A stretch of DNA of 64,000 bases from Zasmidium citrigriseum (GCA_002786025.1 NHNW01000010.1:682001-746000), one strand, 5' to 3'; shown: positions 50,335 through 61,215, counted from the stretch's first letter. Numbers and translations: made by a program. Notes: a model not told the origin generated them from the letters alone.

Positions 50335-50978
50335 ATGGCAGCTCAACCAACTCCAACCAGCCAGACCATTTCAGAGACTGCAAAAGCCGAAGGCGAACCC
50401 CAGAAAGGCTCTGCTTCTGCAGAGATGCAGTCCGAGGTTGGCAAGACGCGGAAGTAAGTGACCTCTTTGACCCCTTGGACGGGCATGCCACTCACGAACG
50501 CCACAGTTTCGAGCAGGCCGCTCAGCAGGTCGGTCAGAAGATGCAACAGGATCCAGACTCAGTCACTAGCGAGGTACTTCGTTCTCCATCACTCGGACTG
50601 GAGCTGTGCTAACGAATCCAGGATGCGGCATACCTAAAGTCTCGCGAGGCTCGAGCAATCGGACAAGCCAACCCACCAAAGGACTCCATCAGCGCCGATG
50701 CAGAGCGTCTGGCATCCGCCAACGAGGGTGCTATCAAGTCAACCGGAGGCCCTCCCGATCCAGTCCAGCAGTCTGCGGTCGACCGTGCCAACAACTTCCA
50801 AGACGCAGCCGAGAATGTCATGCCGAAGATGGCCTACGACCCAGAGCATGTCACCAAGGAGGAAGCCGACTTGCTCCACAGCCGTGAGCAGCGTGCTTTT
50901 GGCAACACGAGTAAGGGCGGAGTGGCTTCGCAGGCCCAGAGCTTGGCGGCGGAGAATGAGAAGAAGGGTACTGTTTGA
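50335..50978 (+). CDS. Seed-maturation-protein (SMP/LEA)-like hydrophilic protein
   Basis: Exons are 50335-50453, 50507-50573 and 50622-50978; introns are 53 and 48 bp, and the product is 180 residues. The protein is very hydrophilic and Ala/Gln/Glu-rich, with two related units: DAAYLKSREARAIGQANPP..SADAERLASANEG and TKEEADLLHSREQRAFG..GGVASQAQSLAAENE. These match the seed maturation protein type of late-embryogenesis-abundant proteins, which protect proteins and membranes during drying. In a fungus this suggests spore or desiccation tolerance. I start at 50335, which has a good AACAATGGC context. An in-frame ATG at 50233 adds 34 Arg-rich residues with no acidic residue in the first 25, resembling a mitochondrial presequence, so dual starts are possible. 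Confidence 0.85.
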
Positions 50979-51210
50979 ACGGCGAGGTTTCGACGTTGAA
51001 GCCCCTTGAGTGAATTCAAGTCTTCCTGGTCGACACGGCATCCACGGCATCCACGGGTGATCGAACCGGTTCATATCAAAAGAGGAAGCATTGCATCCAA
51101 ATTGGGTCAGCAGTATCCTGGAATGCATCGAATGTAGTCAGCAACGAATTTTCGCCGAGACAGATGCATGGAGTACAGGCCCAGACGTTTCACAGTTTCC
51201 AAGTCCCTGT

Positions 51211-52656
51211 TCATTCCTCTTCGCTCGCCACAGACTCATAATCCAGAAGGTGCTCACCATTGTCAAAGTAAGTGTCATATTCAACCAGATTCATGCCATG
51301 CCCTGTCTTGGTACGAACGAGTGGATCGTCATGGAGATCCGGCATCATCTCAATCTCCCTCAAAAGATACTTCTTCATGCTCCTCTCATAAGGCCGACCG
51401 CATTCGGTGCCGTAGCCAAGCAGGCACACATTGATTACGTCGTATAAGTACTCTTGCGGTAGTCCCGGTCCATAATGCCAAAGCCCCTGGATAAAGACAT
51501 GTCCCAATTTCAGGATCTTTGGGATGTTCTCGAGAAGTAGCGGTACATCTTTCACGAGCATGTGTCGGAGTTCGAGGGATTTGAGCGTGCCAGCGTGGAG
51601 TTTGAGAAATGGGAGTAGCTTTGTCGAAGGGACGTTGACCTTCAGAGATAGATGCTCGATTTCAGGCCAGACTACACATTCGTTGGAGAAGAAACCGATC
51701 TGGTCGGAATGCAAAAGCAATTCGTCTGGCCAATTCCCGGCGAAGTCTTCGGAATATTCGAACCAAAAGCTCAGCCTCTTCAGCTTTTTCGCATGGAACA
51801 GAAAGTCAGAGAACTCCGCCAGGATACCTCCAAATTCTTCCCATTCAAGGGGTGTCTCCAGATATAAGGACAGATCGGTCAGATTGGCGAAAGCTGTTCG
51901 GATCTTGGGCTTGACAGTGCTGGCCCATGACGGTGGCACAGGATGGCCAAAGCCTTCGTGGCCAAGGGGTCCCATGAAATAGAAGTTCTGAGCAAAGAGT
52001 TGGAGCTGTAGTTTAGCCACGGGTTGCTTTCCCTGAGAAAGACGCTCGCTCGTAGCCTCCAGCAGCGCCAAAGCAGCTCTCGCATCCGTATCGACCTCCA
52101 TGAGAGGATTCGGGGTACGCTCTCGATGTATCTTCCACTGGTCAGGACCGATCGCACACTGCTCAGCAAAACGCTTCCATACAGGCCAGCTATTGGCGTT
52201 CTTATCACCAGCAACCGTCCGAATCGCCCTCGCTTCGACGAGATTGTGCAGCTTGAGAAAAGCATCCCGAAACGCTTGGCCTTGCTGTGCATGCTGCCAT
52301 TGCGATTGTTCTTCCGCCCAGTCTTGATATGCATCCCACGCAGCATTGATATCGACCTTGGTACGGTAGTCTGGTCCCAGCCGTGATTTTACTTCTCGTT
52401 CCCACGCAGTCCGTTTGCAATCTGGGAGAACGTCGCAGTAGAACGTGAGTCTCTTCACATGTTTGCCCAGGTCCGACGAGGCTAGAGCTTGGAATTTCGC
52501 TAAGCAGTGATCGAAGAGGCCCATGTAGAAGTGTTCGAATATCAGAGGGGTGGTCAAGCCGTGCCATTTTGTGTTCACGGAGCGAAGGGACTTTAGAGAT
52601 GTGAAGTCGCAGCATTCGGCGATGCAGGCAAGCAGCTCATCCGGTAGCTTGTCCAT
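51211..52656 (-). CDS. F-box protein, 481 residues
   Basis: A single exon. The F-box opens the protein: MDKLPDELLACIAECCDFTSLKSLRSVNTKWHG has the LPDELL..I..L..L..V pattern at residues 3-33. I therefore start at 52656; the upstream extension to 52797 precedes the F-box with unrelated sequence. The C-terminal part has leucine-rich segments with spaced LKRL/LSLKV/LKSLEL motifs (about residues 260-400), suggesting degenerate leucine-rich repeats for substrate recognition. F-box proteins bring targets to the SCF ubiquitin ligase. Target unknown. Its 3' end lies 232 bp from the convergent LEA-like gene. Confidence 0.85.
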   Translation of the reverse strand: MDKLPDELLACIAECCDFTSLKSLRSVNTKWHGLTTPLIFEHFYMGLFDHCLAKFQALASSDLGKHVKRLTFYCDVLPDCKRTAWEREVKSRLGPDYRTKVDINAAWDAYQDWAEEQSQWQHAQQGQAFRDAFLKLHNLVEARAIRTVAGDKNANSWPVWKRFAEQCAIGPDQWKIHRERTPNPLMEVDTDARAALALLEATSERLSQGKQPVAKLQLQLFAQNFYFMGPLGHEGFGHPVPPSWASTVKPKIRTAFANLTDLSLYLETPLEWEEFGGILAEFSDFLFHAKKLKRLSFWFEYSEDFAGNWPDELLLHSDQIGFFSNECVVWPEIEHLSLKVNVPSTKLLPFLKLHAGTLKSLELRHMLVKDVPLLLENIPKILKLGHVFIQGLWHYGPGLPQEYLYDVINVCLLGYGTECGRPYERSMKKYLLREIEMMPDLHDDPLVRTKTGHGMNLVEYDTYFDNGEHLLDYESVASEEE

Positions 52657-52917
52657 GAGGATCCAAATTGCCTTGGATCCACGTTCGGCACTCGAGAGGG
52701 GATGCCGCCTTTTATACCTTCGAAGTGCAGGCGGCAGCGAAATCACATGCTTTCCCGCTGGAATGGCGGGAGCTAGCTGTTCTGGGCTTGGTAGCAAATC
52801 TTATTTGTACCTTTCATTCACTCACCGGTATTGTCCCTGGCAACGTCGAGGACTGAGCATTTGACACATTTCATACATTCGCTATCATTTGTGCACTTTT
52901 CACTGGTCCTTCAGACA

Positions 52918-54540
52918 CTATCTCGACAGTGCAATGTCGTCAATCCGCAGAATCATCTTCACCGTCTCACTCGCCAGCTCGAACGCGCTCGTGCTAACCA
53001 GCAGGGGCTGCATAACACCTTCTCCCGATCCACTCTTCTCTTCCCCGCCCATGACACCGACGCCGCCGCGCTTGATGCTGACGCCAACGTTGGTCTCGCC
53101 CTTGGCGTGTCGTGCCCGGAGCTCAGTGACGACCTTGATGCTGTTGAGGCCAGCGTTCTCTGCCAATGTCACAGGAACGATCTCGAGGGCGTCGGCGAAT
53201 GCTTTGAAGCAGGTGCTATCGGGATACGGCGCGGTCAATGCGTCTTGTGAGAGCTGGGTAGATACCGCCATCTCTGGTGCACCTCCACCTGGCAAGAGAG
53301 CACGCTTCTTGACCAGGCATCGGATGACACACATTGCGTCGTGTAAGCTTCGCTCGGCCTCGTCCAGAATCAGTGGGTTGGCACCGCGAGCGACGATGGA
53401 GACAGTTCGAGGTGCGTTCGGGTTGGATTGCTTGACTCCAGACACCTTCGTGTACCGTGAGCCAAGATGTGAGATCTCCTCCACCAAGTCTACCGAACCA
53501 AGCTTGTCCTCAGTGAACGAGTCGATATCTGCAATTGGCTTGCAACCAGTCGATTTGCAGATGAACTCGACTTCGTCTCTCTCGACATCTTTGATGCACA
53601 TGATGCCGAGCTTGTAGAGGAAGTGCAAGCTCAGGTCGTTGACAGCGTCTCTGAGAATGCTCTTCTGAATGAGAAGAACGTTGCACTTCGCCTTCTTGAT
53701 CTTCTTGACCATGTTGAGCAAATATGTCCGCTCCTCCTTCAAGATCTTGTCCATTTGTCGGTAGTCGTTGACGACGATCTGGTTCTCCATGTCCGGCTTT
53801 GGCGGGCTGAGTTGGAATTGGATCAAACCAATCTTGGCCTTCTCTATCCGCGTAGGACCTCCTGCGCTCTTGACCGCTTGCTGGCTCAGAACAAGACCAT
53901 CGACCATCTCCGAGTCGTCGATGACACCACCCGCCTTCTTCAAGATTCTCACATTCCGTAGGTCGACATTCTGGGCGTTGTTCGGGTTGATAGTGCGCAG
54001 TACAGCATCGACAGCCATGGGTGCAAGTTTGGGTTCTTGGGCGACGATTTTCGATGATAGGGAGGTCGAAGCAGCTTTGAGGAGGGTCTGTCGGTCTGCG
54101 AGATTGATGGGAACGGAGATGTCCTCCAGGATCTGGACAGCGCGCGCTGCTGCTCGCTGGAAGCTTTCGCTGATGATGGTCGGGTGGATGCCTTTCGATA
54201 GCAACTTCTCCGCCGCTCCCAGCAAACTACCAGCAATGACGACCACTGAAGTCGTTCCATCTCCAGCCTCAATGTCCTGCGCATTTGCCAGGTCGACCAG
54301 CATCTTCGCCGCAGGGTGCATCACGCTCATGTCCTTGAGCATGGTGTTGCCGTCGTTGGTGATGATGGTCTCGCCCTTGCCGGTCTGAATCATCTTGTCC
54401 ATACCGCGAGGACCCAGCGACGTTCGTATGGCATCTGCTACTGCTCTGGCGGCTGTGATGTTGGCTTCTCTGACAGCTTGCGGTTTCGCCTTGTCCTTGA
54501 AGGCATTGTTGCCTGCGTTCGACGGCGCTCCCTGCGCCAT
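52918..54540 (-). CDS. CCT4: TCP-1 chaperonin (CCT/TRiC) subunit delta
   Basis: A single exon for 540 residues, the normal length. It is one of eight subunits of the cytosolic double-ring chaperonin that folds actin, tubulin and WD-repeat proteins. ATP-site motifs are [12 protein letters not shown] and NDGNTMLK, and the catalytic aspartate motif is [10 protein letters not shown]; the late [10 protein letters not shown] and [13 protein letters not shown] are present. The N-terminal [14 protein letters not shown] and the segment [14 protein letters not shown] point to delta rather than another subunit. The gene diverges from RPT1 with 384 bp between ATGs. Confidence 0.95.
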   Translation of the reverse strand: MAQGAPSNAGNNAFKDKAKPQAVREANITAARAVADAIRTSLGPRGMDKMIQTGKGETIITNDGNTMLKDMSVMHPAAKMLVDLANAQDIEAGDGTTSVVVIAGSLLGAAEKLLSKGIHPTIISESFQRAAARAVQILEDISVPINLADRQTLLKAASTSLSSKIVAQEPKLAPMAVDAVLRTINPNNAQNVDLRNVRILKKAGGVIDDSEMVDGLVLSQQAVKSAGGPTRIEKAKIGLIQFQLSPPKPDMENQIVVNDYRQMDKILKEERTYLLNMVKKIKKAKCNVLLIQKSILRDAVNDLSLHFLYKLGIMCIKDVERDEVEFICKSTGCKPIADIDSFTEDKLGSVDLVEEISHLGSRYTKVSGVKQSNPNAPRTVSIVARGANPLILDEAERSLHDAMCVIRCLVKKRALLPGGGAPEMAVSTQLSQDALTAPYPDSTCFKAFADALEIVPVTLAENAGLNSIKVVTELRARHAKGETNVGVSIKRGGVGVMGGEEKSGSGEGVMQPLLVSTSAFELASETVKMILRIDDIALSR

Positions 54541-54924
54541 GATTTCCGTCTTTTCCTCTCAAATACCAATTAATGCCGTTCTTGGAGCGTCTTTTCGTCG
54601 TATTTCGATTCGTCGGGTGGTTTTTGGGGTGGATTGAGTCGCGAAACGCGGTGGACGATTTTCAGAAGAAAACGCGCCTGGACTTGCTGAAGCTTTGGAG
54701 GTCGGCGGCGGAGGAAGGTACGCCGAAACGTCACCTCCGCGAGCGCCTGAGCTCCGTCGCCATCGACAACATCACAAACACTTCCATCACCACCACCTCT
54801 CCACCCACCTGACCGCCAATACCCTTTACGGATCCAGACCTCTCGATCACGCGAATAACACAACTTCAATACCACCGCCGACGCCCGCCGCGACACATAG
54901 CTCTCATCTCCGACCTCTGCAGCC
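54541..54924. promoter_or_regulatory. Bidirectional promoter of CCT4 and RPT1
   Basis: The 384-bp gap separates two divergent housekeeping starts. CCAAT pentamers occur near 54567 and 54813. I looked for the Rpn4-type proteasome element (GGTGGCAAA) on both strands and found no exact copy. The RPT1 side is CA/CT-rich, as in strong fungal leaders. Confidence 0.6.
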
Positions 54925-56298
54925 ATGCCGTCGGCAAAGGGCCAGAACTGGGAGAAGTACCAGAAGACCTTCGACGACGACGAGAAGGAGGAGAAGAAGA
55001 TCACCCCGCTCACAGATGAGTACGCGCCCCCGATGGCGATGGTGATGGCAGCACGTGGCTAACTGCTTGATAGGGACATCCAAGTCCTCAAGACCTACAA
55101 CTCCGCCCCATATGCCACCGCACTGAAGCAACTCGAGAAGTCCATCAAGGACAAGCAAACATCAGTCAACGAGAAGATTGGCGTCAAGGAGTCGGATACT
55201 GGTCTGGCCCCGCCACATCTCTGGGACATTGCAGCAGACAAGCAGCGAATGCAAGAGGAGCAGCCGCTACAGGTCGCACGATGTACCAAGATCATCCCCG
55301 ACGAGCGAGACAGCGAAAAGAGCAAGTATGTCATCAACGTCAAGCAGATCGCGAAGTTCGTCGTCAACTTGGGTGAGCGCGTCAGCCCAACGGACATCGA
55401 GGAAGGCATGCGAGTGGGCGTGGATAGGAACAAGTACCAGATCATGCTGCCTCTACCGCCGAAGATCGACCCCAGCGTGACGATGATGACGGTCGAGGAC
55501 AAGCCAGATGTCACATATGGAGATGTTGGAGGATGCAAAGAGCAGATTGAGAAGCTACGAGAGGTTGTCGAGATGCCACTGCTATCACCTGAGCGATTCG
55601 TCAATCTCGGTATTGACCCACCCAAGGGTGCACTGCTCTACGGACCTCCAGGTACCGGCAAGACCCTTTGCGCAAGAGCCGTGGCCAACAGGACAGACGC
55701 GACCTTCATCAGAGTCATTGGTTCGGAGCTGGTTCAGAAGTACGTTGGTGAAGGTGCTCGTATGGTTCGAGAGCTTTTCGAGATGGCGCGGACGAAGAAG
55801 GCTTGCATCATCTTCTTCGACGAAATCGATGCAGTAGGAGGAGCACGTTTCGACGACGGCGCTGGTGGTGACAACGAAGTTCAGCGAACCATGCTGGAAC
55901 TCATTACCCAACTCGACGGTTTCGACAGCAGAGGCAACATCAAGGTCATGTTCGCCACAAACAGACCAAGCACCCTGGATCCCGCTCTGATGAGACCTGG
56001 TCGTATCGACCGAAAGATCGAGTTCGCGCTGCCCGACATGGAGGGACGCGCCAACATCCTCAGAATCCACGCCAAGTCGATGTCAGTGGAGCGCGACATC
56101 CGATGGGAGCTGATCTCCCGTCTCTGCCCCAACTCGACTGGTGCTGAGTTGCGATCCGTGGCCACTGAAGCTGGCATGTTCGCTATCCGAGCGAGGAGAA
56201 AGGTGGCCAGCGAGAAGGACTTCTTGAGTGCCGTCGAGAAGGTCATCAGAGGTGGACTCAAGTTCAACTCTACTGCGGCTTATGCCCAGTACAACTAG
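54925..56298 (+). CDS. RPT1: 26S proteasome regulatory ATPase subunit Rpt1
   Basis: Exons are 54925-55019 and 55074-56298; intron 55020-55073 is 54 bp (GTACGC..ATAG) and joins LTDE to DIQVLKTYN. The product is 439 residues. Rpt1 is one of six AAA ATPases in the base of the 19S particle that unfold substrates into the 20S core. After a coiled coil and an OB region, the AAA domain shows Walker A GPPGTGKT, Walker [13 protein letters not shown] and the arginine-finger region [14 protein letters not shown]. The C-terminus YAQYN lacks the HbYX docking motif, as expected of Rpt1. [15 protein letters not shown] and the first-exon split identify Rpt1 over its paralogues. Confidence 0.96.
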
Positions 56299-57684
56299 AC
56301 TCATGGCTCTCGGAATGTGCATTTGCAGCGTGGCGTTTGTTTTACTACTAGATGGAAAGCTCGTTTGCAGAGCTATGTATCATATGCATCGCCTCAGAGA
56401 TGGTGCTTCACATCAACTTACACGAACCAGAATGACTACTCACCGGATTTGACACCCAACTGCCAATCGACTGGGGCTGTTCTTGATACTGACTGCCATC
56501 AGAGAGCGGCGATGTCCTACGTTGGACGTCAATCCCTCAGAGCTCACTGGTGAACATCGTCTGCACAGTGGCCTGAGGCAGAATGCTTCGAAATCAAAGC
56601 CAACCTCACCTCTTCCTCGGCGGCTTGTCACGGCCCAATGCAAGCCTGAGTCCACCTCACTCTTCTGCCTTACCAGCTTACCGTGCAGCAGACCCTGCGG
56701 TATCGCAACGCCTCGTGACCTTTCTCATGGTTCGCACGCCAGGCAAACTTGTGCCGTCTCGTCCTTCGACCAACGAGCTGCCGCGGCTCAATGCCAGCTG
56801 CTGCAGCCAGTCTCATGCCCACGCGCCTGGCGGGTTGGTCGACGCCCGTCGCTCCCATGCATCTCTCTGCCGGCATGTACTCCTGCGAGAGGAGCAACGC
56901 CCCATCCCCTCCTTGACGGATCTCTCTGGATGCTATAATCGGTCCGGCACAGATTCCCCGGGTCGTGCAAGATGCTCCTGCTAGCCAATCGTCACGGACG
57001 TGGTCGACTCACATGCTGCCAATGGGTTGTTTTAATCCGAGGCAACCTATCGCCGGGTCACAGCCAGCACAGCCTTACGATGGACATGCATCTATCGCTG
57101 CGAGTTTATAAGCTGCAGAGTTCATCTTCCCCACAAACCGCTGCGGCATGTGCATACCCAAGTGGGCCATGAAATCCCCGTCGGACCTATTCTGCTGCAC
57201 CTGGCCTCACGGAAGGATGTCGCGTGCGTCCGAATCTACTCTGACCGGTTGAAGGGATAGATGGGCTGCAGGAGGATGATGCAACTACTGACTAGGAGCT
57301 TGACGCGGTGACGCGGGTTGGTGCTACACTGCCAGCAAACAAGAGCTCGAGGTCTTAACTGTTCTTCTCGCTCGAGCTTGTCTTTCTTCTTGCCATCACC
57401 TCTTCAACCTCAAGATCGACTATCACAACTTTGACTCTTGCTTTTCTCACTCACCGAACAGCATTTAATCAACTTCAATTAGCGAGGCGCTTTGGGCGGT
57501 AATCTGTCTGTCTATCGTATCCATTTACGAGGACAGCCAATTGAAGACAAACGACTTGAAGAATAAATCACATCCTGAGTGAGTACCATCGCCTCAATTG
57601 TCAATCAGCAGCAGCACCCATTTTCCTCTTCAGTGACCTCAATTCTCATGCACAGAACGCCTTGCTGACGTTTTGAAGGTGTTA
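56299..57684. other. Intergenic region, promoter of the CxC-rich protein gene
   Basis: This 1.4-kb region shows no supported gene. A TATAAG lies near 57108. A possible 5'-leader intron runs from the GTGAGT near 57578 to an AG near 57655, just upstream of the ATG at 57685; this is only a splice-site match. The 151-codon frame at 56483-56938 has no domain. Confidence 0.4.
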
Positions 57685-58383
57685 ATGGACCATACGAACA
57701 ACGAAGGACCGAACGAGAAAGCCAACAACAACAACGATGCATTCGACATACAGTACGACGACCACACCCCAGAGATTCCAGCCACAGTCGACCGCCGCGC
57801 TCCCCAACTCAACGAAGCCAACAGCAGCTGCCACTGCAACTGCCCCTGCGCTCGCGGCACCGCCAACGGCGAGCAGTCTGCCAATGATACGAGCACCCCC
57901 ATGAAGGAAGAAGACGCCAGAAGCGACACCTCGTCCACTTATGGCGGCGACGAAGCCACAAAGCACGACGAAGGAGCCGAGCCGCACCTCATCGAAGTAG
58001 GAGATCTTGGCTTCCACCCCAACGATCTCATCCATCGTACCCTGGCGAAACACAGCCGCTGCACATGCCACTGCGGCTTACTCCCTAGCGAAGACGACTA
58101 CCCCTTCACGACCTACAACTCTCCAGCGGCGTCCGGCTTTCTCAGCCCAGGAGACTCTGCCTCCATGATCGTCGAAGCCAACAGCAGCAGTGAGCAGAGC
58201 ATGGCTTCGTCGCAGGTTCTGAGCATTTGTTCCCGAGGCTCGTCTTTGCTGGAGTTTATGGAGGGAGCTTTCGTTCAGGTCCCTATATTCAGGCCTTTGG
58301 CTTTGACGCCTGAGGTTCCCTTCACTTACCCTATTGAGCTTGACATCTCTGAGAGCGACTTTCGGAAGTTTGATTTTTGGTAG
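57685..58383 (+). CDS. Acidic protein with CxCxCxC motifs, function unknown (232 residues)
   Basis: A single exon starting at the ATG at 57685; the frame opens 12 bases earlier only through a TTG. Two short Cys clusters stand out: SSCHCNCPCARG near residue 50 and SRCTCHCGLLP near residue 127, giving C-x-C-x-C-x-C and C-x-C-x-C spacing. Between them is an Asn/Ser/Asp/Glu-rich disordered stretch. The C-terminal 40 residues (RPLALTPEVPFTYPIELDIS..FRKFDFW) look more conserved and hydrophobic. Such spacing binds metals in metallothioneins and some regulators, but I recognise no family. The frame, Kozak-like context (TTAATGGAC) and composition support a gene. Confidence 0.65.
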   Translation: MDHTNNEGPNEKANNNNDAFDIQYDDHTPEIPATVDRRAPQLNEANSSCHCNCPCARGTANGEQSANDTSTPMKEEDARSDTSSTYGGDEATKHDEGAEPHLIEVGDLGFHPNDLIHRTLAKHSRCTCHCGLLPSEDDYPFTTYNSPAASGFLSPGDSASMIVEANSSSEQSMASSQVLSICSRGSSLLEFMEGAFVQVPIFRPLALTPEVPFTYPIELDISESDFRKFDFW

Positions 58384-58665
58384 AGAGTCGGCGTTGTCAT
58401 GCTGGCGGTCGATATTACTGGAGGCTAATGTGGACTTCTCTTTTGTATGATTACGAATTACGGCTGGCGACGGCTGATGGTATTTGGCGGAAGGATACTA
58501 TATGGCGCTTGTAACGAAGGCACTCTATTGACGAGGAGGTTGACTCGAATACTCATTTATTGGGATGGATGTTTGTATTCTTAAACTTGTAGTAGCTTTC
58601 AATGTATTTCCTCACACCCATCGTTACGCCATGCGCCTCGCTAACCTTTCATTGTATTTGTACAT

Positions 58666-61215
58666 TCAATCATCGACAATGTCGTCATCCTCAAGTACGA
58701 GCTTATCCATACGAGGTTCGACAGGTATGGACATAGCCTCAAAGATCGCCTTTTGCTTGCTCGGAACCCGCTGCTTCTTCGGACTCGTTGAAGGTGGCCC
58801 TGCTTCCACGTCTGGGCGGTCGGTAGTCCACTGCTCCACGTTCGTATTGGTATCCTCCTGTTCCTCTGGCTCGGCGTCTTCGTCATTCGTTAGTAGAGCG
58901 CCGGATATGCGGGTGACATCAACTAGTCGATGCAGCATGGCCTGCGAAGTCTTTCTACCCCTTGAACTCATGATGTTTGTCATGTAAGGGAGACGATCCA
59001 TGAGCAGCTCATTCTTCGCCTCGGTCGACAGCTGTGGTTGGATTGGATCTTCGCTCCCGTCTGCTGAGGAGACACTCGACTTGAAGGTGGTGTTCTGTCT
59101 CCAGCTCTCGACTCCCGAGTTCGTAGTTGACGCCTCATTTGAAGAGTCAGTCCCTCCGAAGCCACCAGCTTTTGCCAACTGATTCGCCAAAAGACCTAGC
59201 TTGCCTTCAATTTCCTCCTTCTTTCTCCATAGTCTGAGTGAGGTGGGATAGAACATGCGATGTGCATCAGCCCGATTACCACTGGTCCCTGCACTTCTGT
59301 GAACTGGATTCGGTAGACTAAAGAGCAAGCCCCTCACGGCCACTTGAAAGCACATTTCGTCCTGCCTCAGGCTGTCAGTCGTTGATCCAGAGAACGCTCG
59401 AGTGCCGAACGAGAAGCGATCTAGAGAGAGTAGATCCGAGTCGGACAGATTCTCCATGCAACCCATGAGGCTGTCTAGTGTGTCTTCCGCTCCGGAGCAA
59501 GAGCATGACAAGGCGTAGTTCTCATGCAACGCTGCGAGGAATGTTGGCGTGTCTGTACCAAGCTCGTCAATCAGAACGTCAGGGTCTGTTTCGGCAACCC
59601 TACTGCGTCGATGCTGCGGCAGCCAAGGCGGAGGTTGCGCAATACTTGGAGTCTCCAATCGCTTGTTGTAGACCACCTTGCCGACTGAATGGAAGATACC
59701 AAGACTGCTCTCTCGATTGGTCACTAATCTCAAAGCTTCCTCTTCTGACTTCGTCAAAGGCGCCTGTGTCTTCGATTGCTTTGACTTCGTGAAGGTGACT
59801 TTGCTGGACCAAGTGTCTCCATCATCTCCACGCAGGCAAATGAACTCTAGCGACGACACGGCACTGCGAATGTCGCCAGTCTCCGCAAGTTGCTTAAGGA
59901 CCTGCGGACCCGGTGTTCGTCTCCTGCCAGACTTGCGGGCTTCCTTGACCACGATCGTCTCGAGGGCCTTGACCAGGAACGTGGGTGCCACTGGATTGAA
60001 CTCAATGACGTTCACATATGGATTGGCGATGAGTTCTGGTCCGAGCAGGCGATGAGCAGTGAAGCTATCTGCGGCGGCTGTGTTGGTCGAGAGAAGGGTC
60101 TCTGAGATGATCATGACAATAGGGGTTGGATCTGATTCGTTCGCCACAGGTGTTGCTACGTATTGTGATATCGTGGAGCGAAAGGACTGGAGAGTGCTAG
60201 ACGTCCTGGAGAAGGTGTTTGGGAATTCCTCGATCAGTAAGACCTGTGGAGCCTTGGCATGGCGTTTGCTCGTCTCAGAAGGGATGTAGTCGGATCTTCG
60301 ATCGTCTCCAGCATTTGCAGACAGCACAAGACCGCCAGACACCCCGGCTCGGCCGACGAAGTCCTCAAAACGAGAGGCCGTAGTGGTGAAGGACTCAGAG
60401 GCAGCCTCGAGTCCCGACGCGTCCTTCCATTCAATCAGCTCCACCCCGAGTTCCTTGGCGAGTAGTTGCATAGTCATTGTCTTGCCAGTGCCAGCAGCTC
60501 CTTTCAAAACAAGGACCTTATTGCGTCTCCCTCGAAAAGTCGTTTCGAGCCAAGTCCGCACGTCCGCCACTTTTCGCTTGTGGACAGCAAGCTCGGCCAA
60601 GTCGTTAGGTGCAAATTGCTCGGTCCATGGCCTCTTGTCGTCATTTTTGACATTGAATGATGGCACCCGGTCTCCGCTGCTCGTCTTGCGGAACTTCTGG
60701 GACGCCGTTGGGGCCAAAGTCGTTTCTGTCTCGGTACTCTGCGTCCTTGGAAACTTCCGCTTTCGCATGGCAAGCGCAGTGCTGGACCCTTTGGAGAGCG
60801 GCGTGGTCGACTCGTTCTGATCGCTCTTCTCCTCATCGGTCGCATCATGGATTGCCTCGACATCTTCATGCGCAACAAAGTGCTTGTCCGGGCTAGCAGA
60901 CGGCTGGGATGCCTGCTGCCTTTGAGTGGCGTTGTTGAAGAATGAGTAGATCGGCTTTCCGGTTGGCTTGGGTGCATCCTTTCCAGTGCTCTTTGCTTTC
61001 GCCTTGGATTTCTGAGGCGAAGCCTGGGTGACAGTACTTTTTGAGGAACGGGCTGCAGTAGTCTGGCCTTTCTTCACCGATTTGAGCTTTCCCGTGGACC
61101 TCTTCTGCGGTGCTGGCGAATCCTGTTCGATCTCCTCCGGCTGGACTTCGTTCTCGTTGTCGTCCTCATCGTCGGAAATGACCACAGCCTTCCGCCTCGA
61201 TGCTCGCGGAGCCAT
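58666..61215 (-). CDS. RAD17: Rad17/Rad24 checkpoint clamp loader
   Basis: A single exon for 849 residues from the ATG at 61215; the frame opens earlier only through a TTG. This subunit replaces Rfc1 in the RFC complex that loads the 9-1-1 clamp at damaged DNA, activating the ATR checkpoint. Marks are PWTEQFAPNDLAELAVHKRKVADVRTWL, the Walker A motif LKGAAGTGKT and the Rad17-specific Walker B variant LLIEEFPN. The first about 200 residues are basic/Ser-rich, with clusters of SQ/SP sites and a PIP-like box, GKPIYSFF, at residues 86-93. The tail ends in an acidic EDDDIVDD. Domain order fits; the helical C-terminus is fast-evolving. Confidence 0.92.
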   Translation of the reverse strand: MAPRASRRKAVVISDDEDDNENEVQPEEIEQDSPAPQKRSTGKLKSVKKGQTTAARSSKSTVTQASPQKSKAKAKSTGKDAPKPTGKPIYSFFNNATQRQQASQPSASPDKHFVAHEDVEAIHDATDEEKSDQNESTTPLSKGSSTALAMRKRKFPRTQSTETETTLAPTASQKFRKTSSGDRVPSFNVKNDDKRPWTEQFAPNDLAELAVHKRKVADVRTWLETTFRGRRNKVLVLKGAAGTGKTMTMQLLAKELGVELIEWKDASGLEAASESFTTTASRFEDFVGRAGVSGGLVLSANAGDDRRSDYIPSETSKRHAKAPQVLLIEEFPNTFSRTSSTLQSFRSTISQYVATPVANESDPTPIVMIISETLLSTNTAAADSFTAHRLLGPELIANPYVNVIEFNPVAPTFLVKALETIVVKEARKSGRRRTPGPQVLKQLAETGDIRSAVSSLEFICLRGDDGDTWSSKVTFTKSKQSKTQAPLTKSEEEALRLVTNRESSLGIFHSVGKVVYNKRLETPSIAQPPPWLPQHRRSRVAETDPDVLIDELGTDTPTFLAALHENYALSCSCSGAEDTLDSLMGCMENLSDSDLLSLDRFSFGTRAFSGSTTDSLRQDEMCFQVAVRGLLFSLPNPVHRSAGTSGNRADAHRMFYPTSLRLWRKKEEIEGKLGLLANQLAKAGGFGGTDSSNEASTTNSGVESWRQNTTFKSSVSSADGSEDPIQPQLSTEAKNELLMDRLPYMTNIMSSRGRKTSQAMLHRLVDVTRISGALLTNDEDAEPEEQEDTNTNVEQWTTDRPDVEAGPPSTSPKKQRVPSKQKAIFEAMSIPVEPRMDKLVLEDDDIVDD

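Noticed and set aside
56483..56938. 151-codon plus-strand open frame in the RPT1 3' region
   Set aside because: Cys/Pro/Arg/Ser-rich random-like product in a GC-rich promoter region; no motif.
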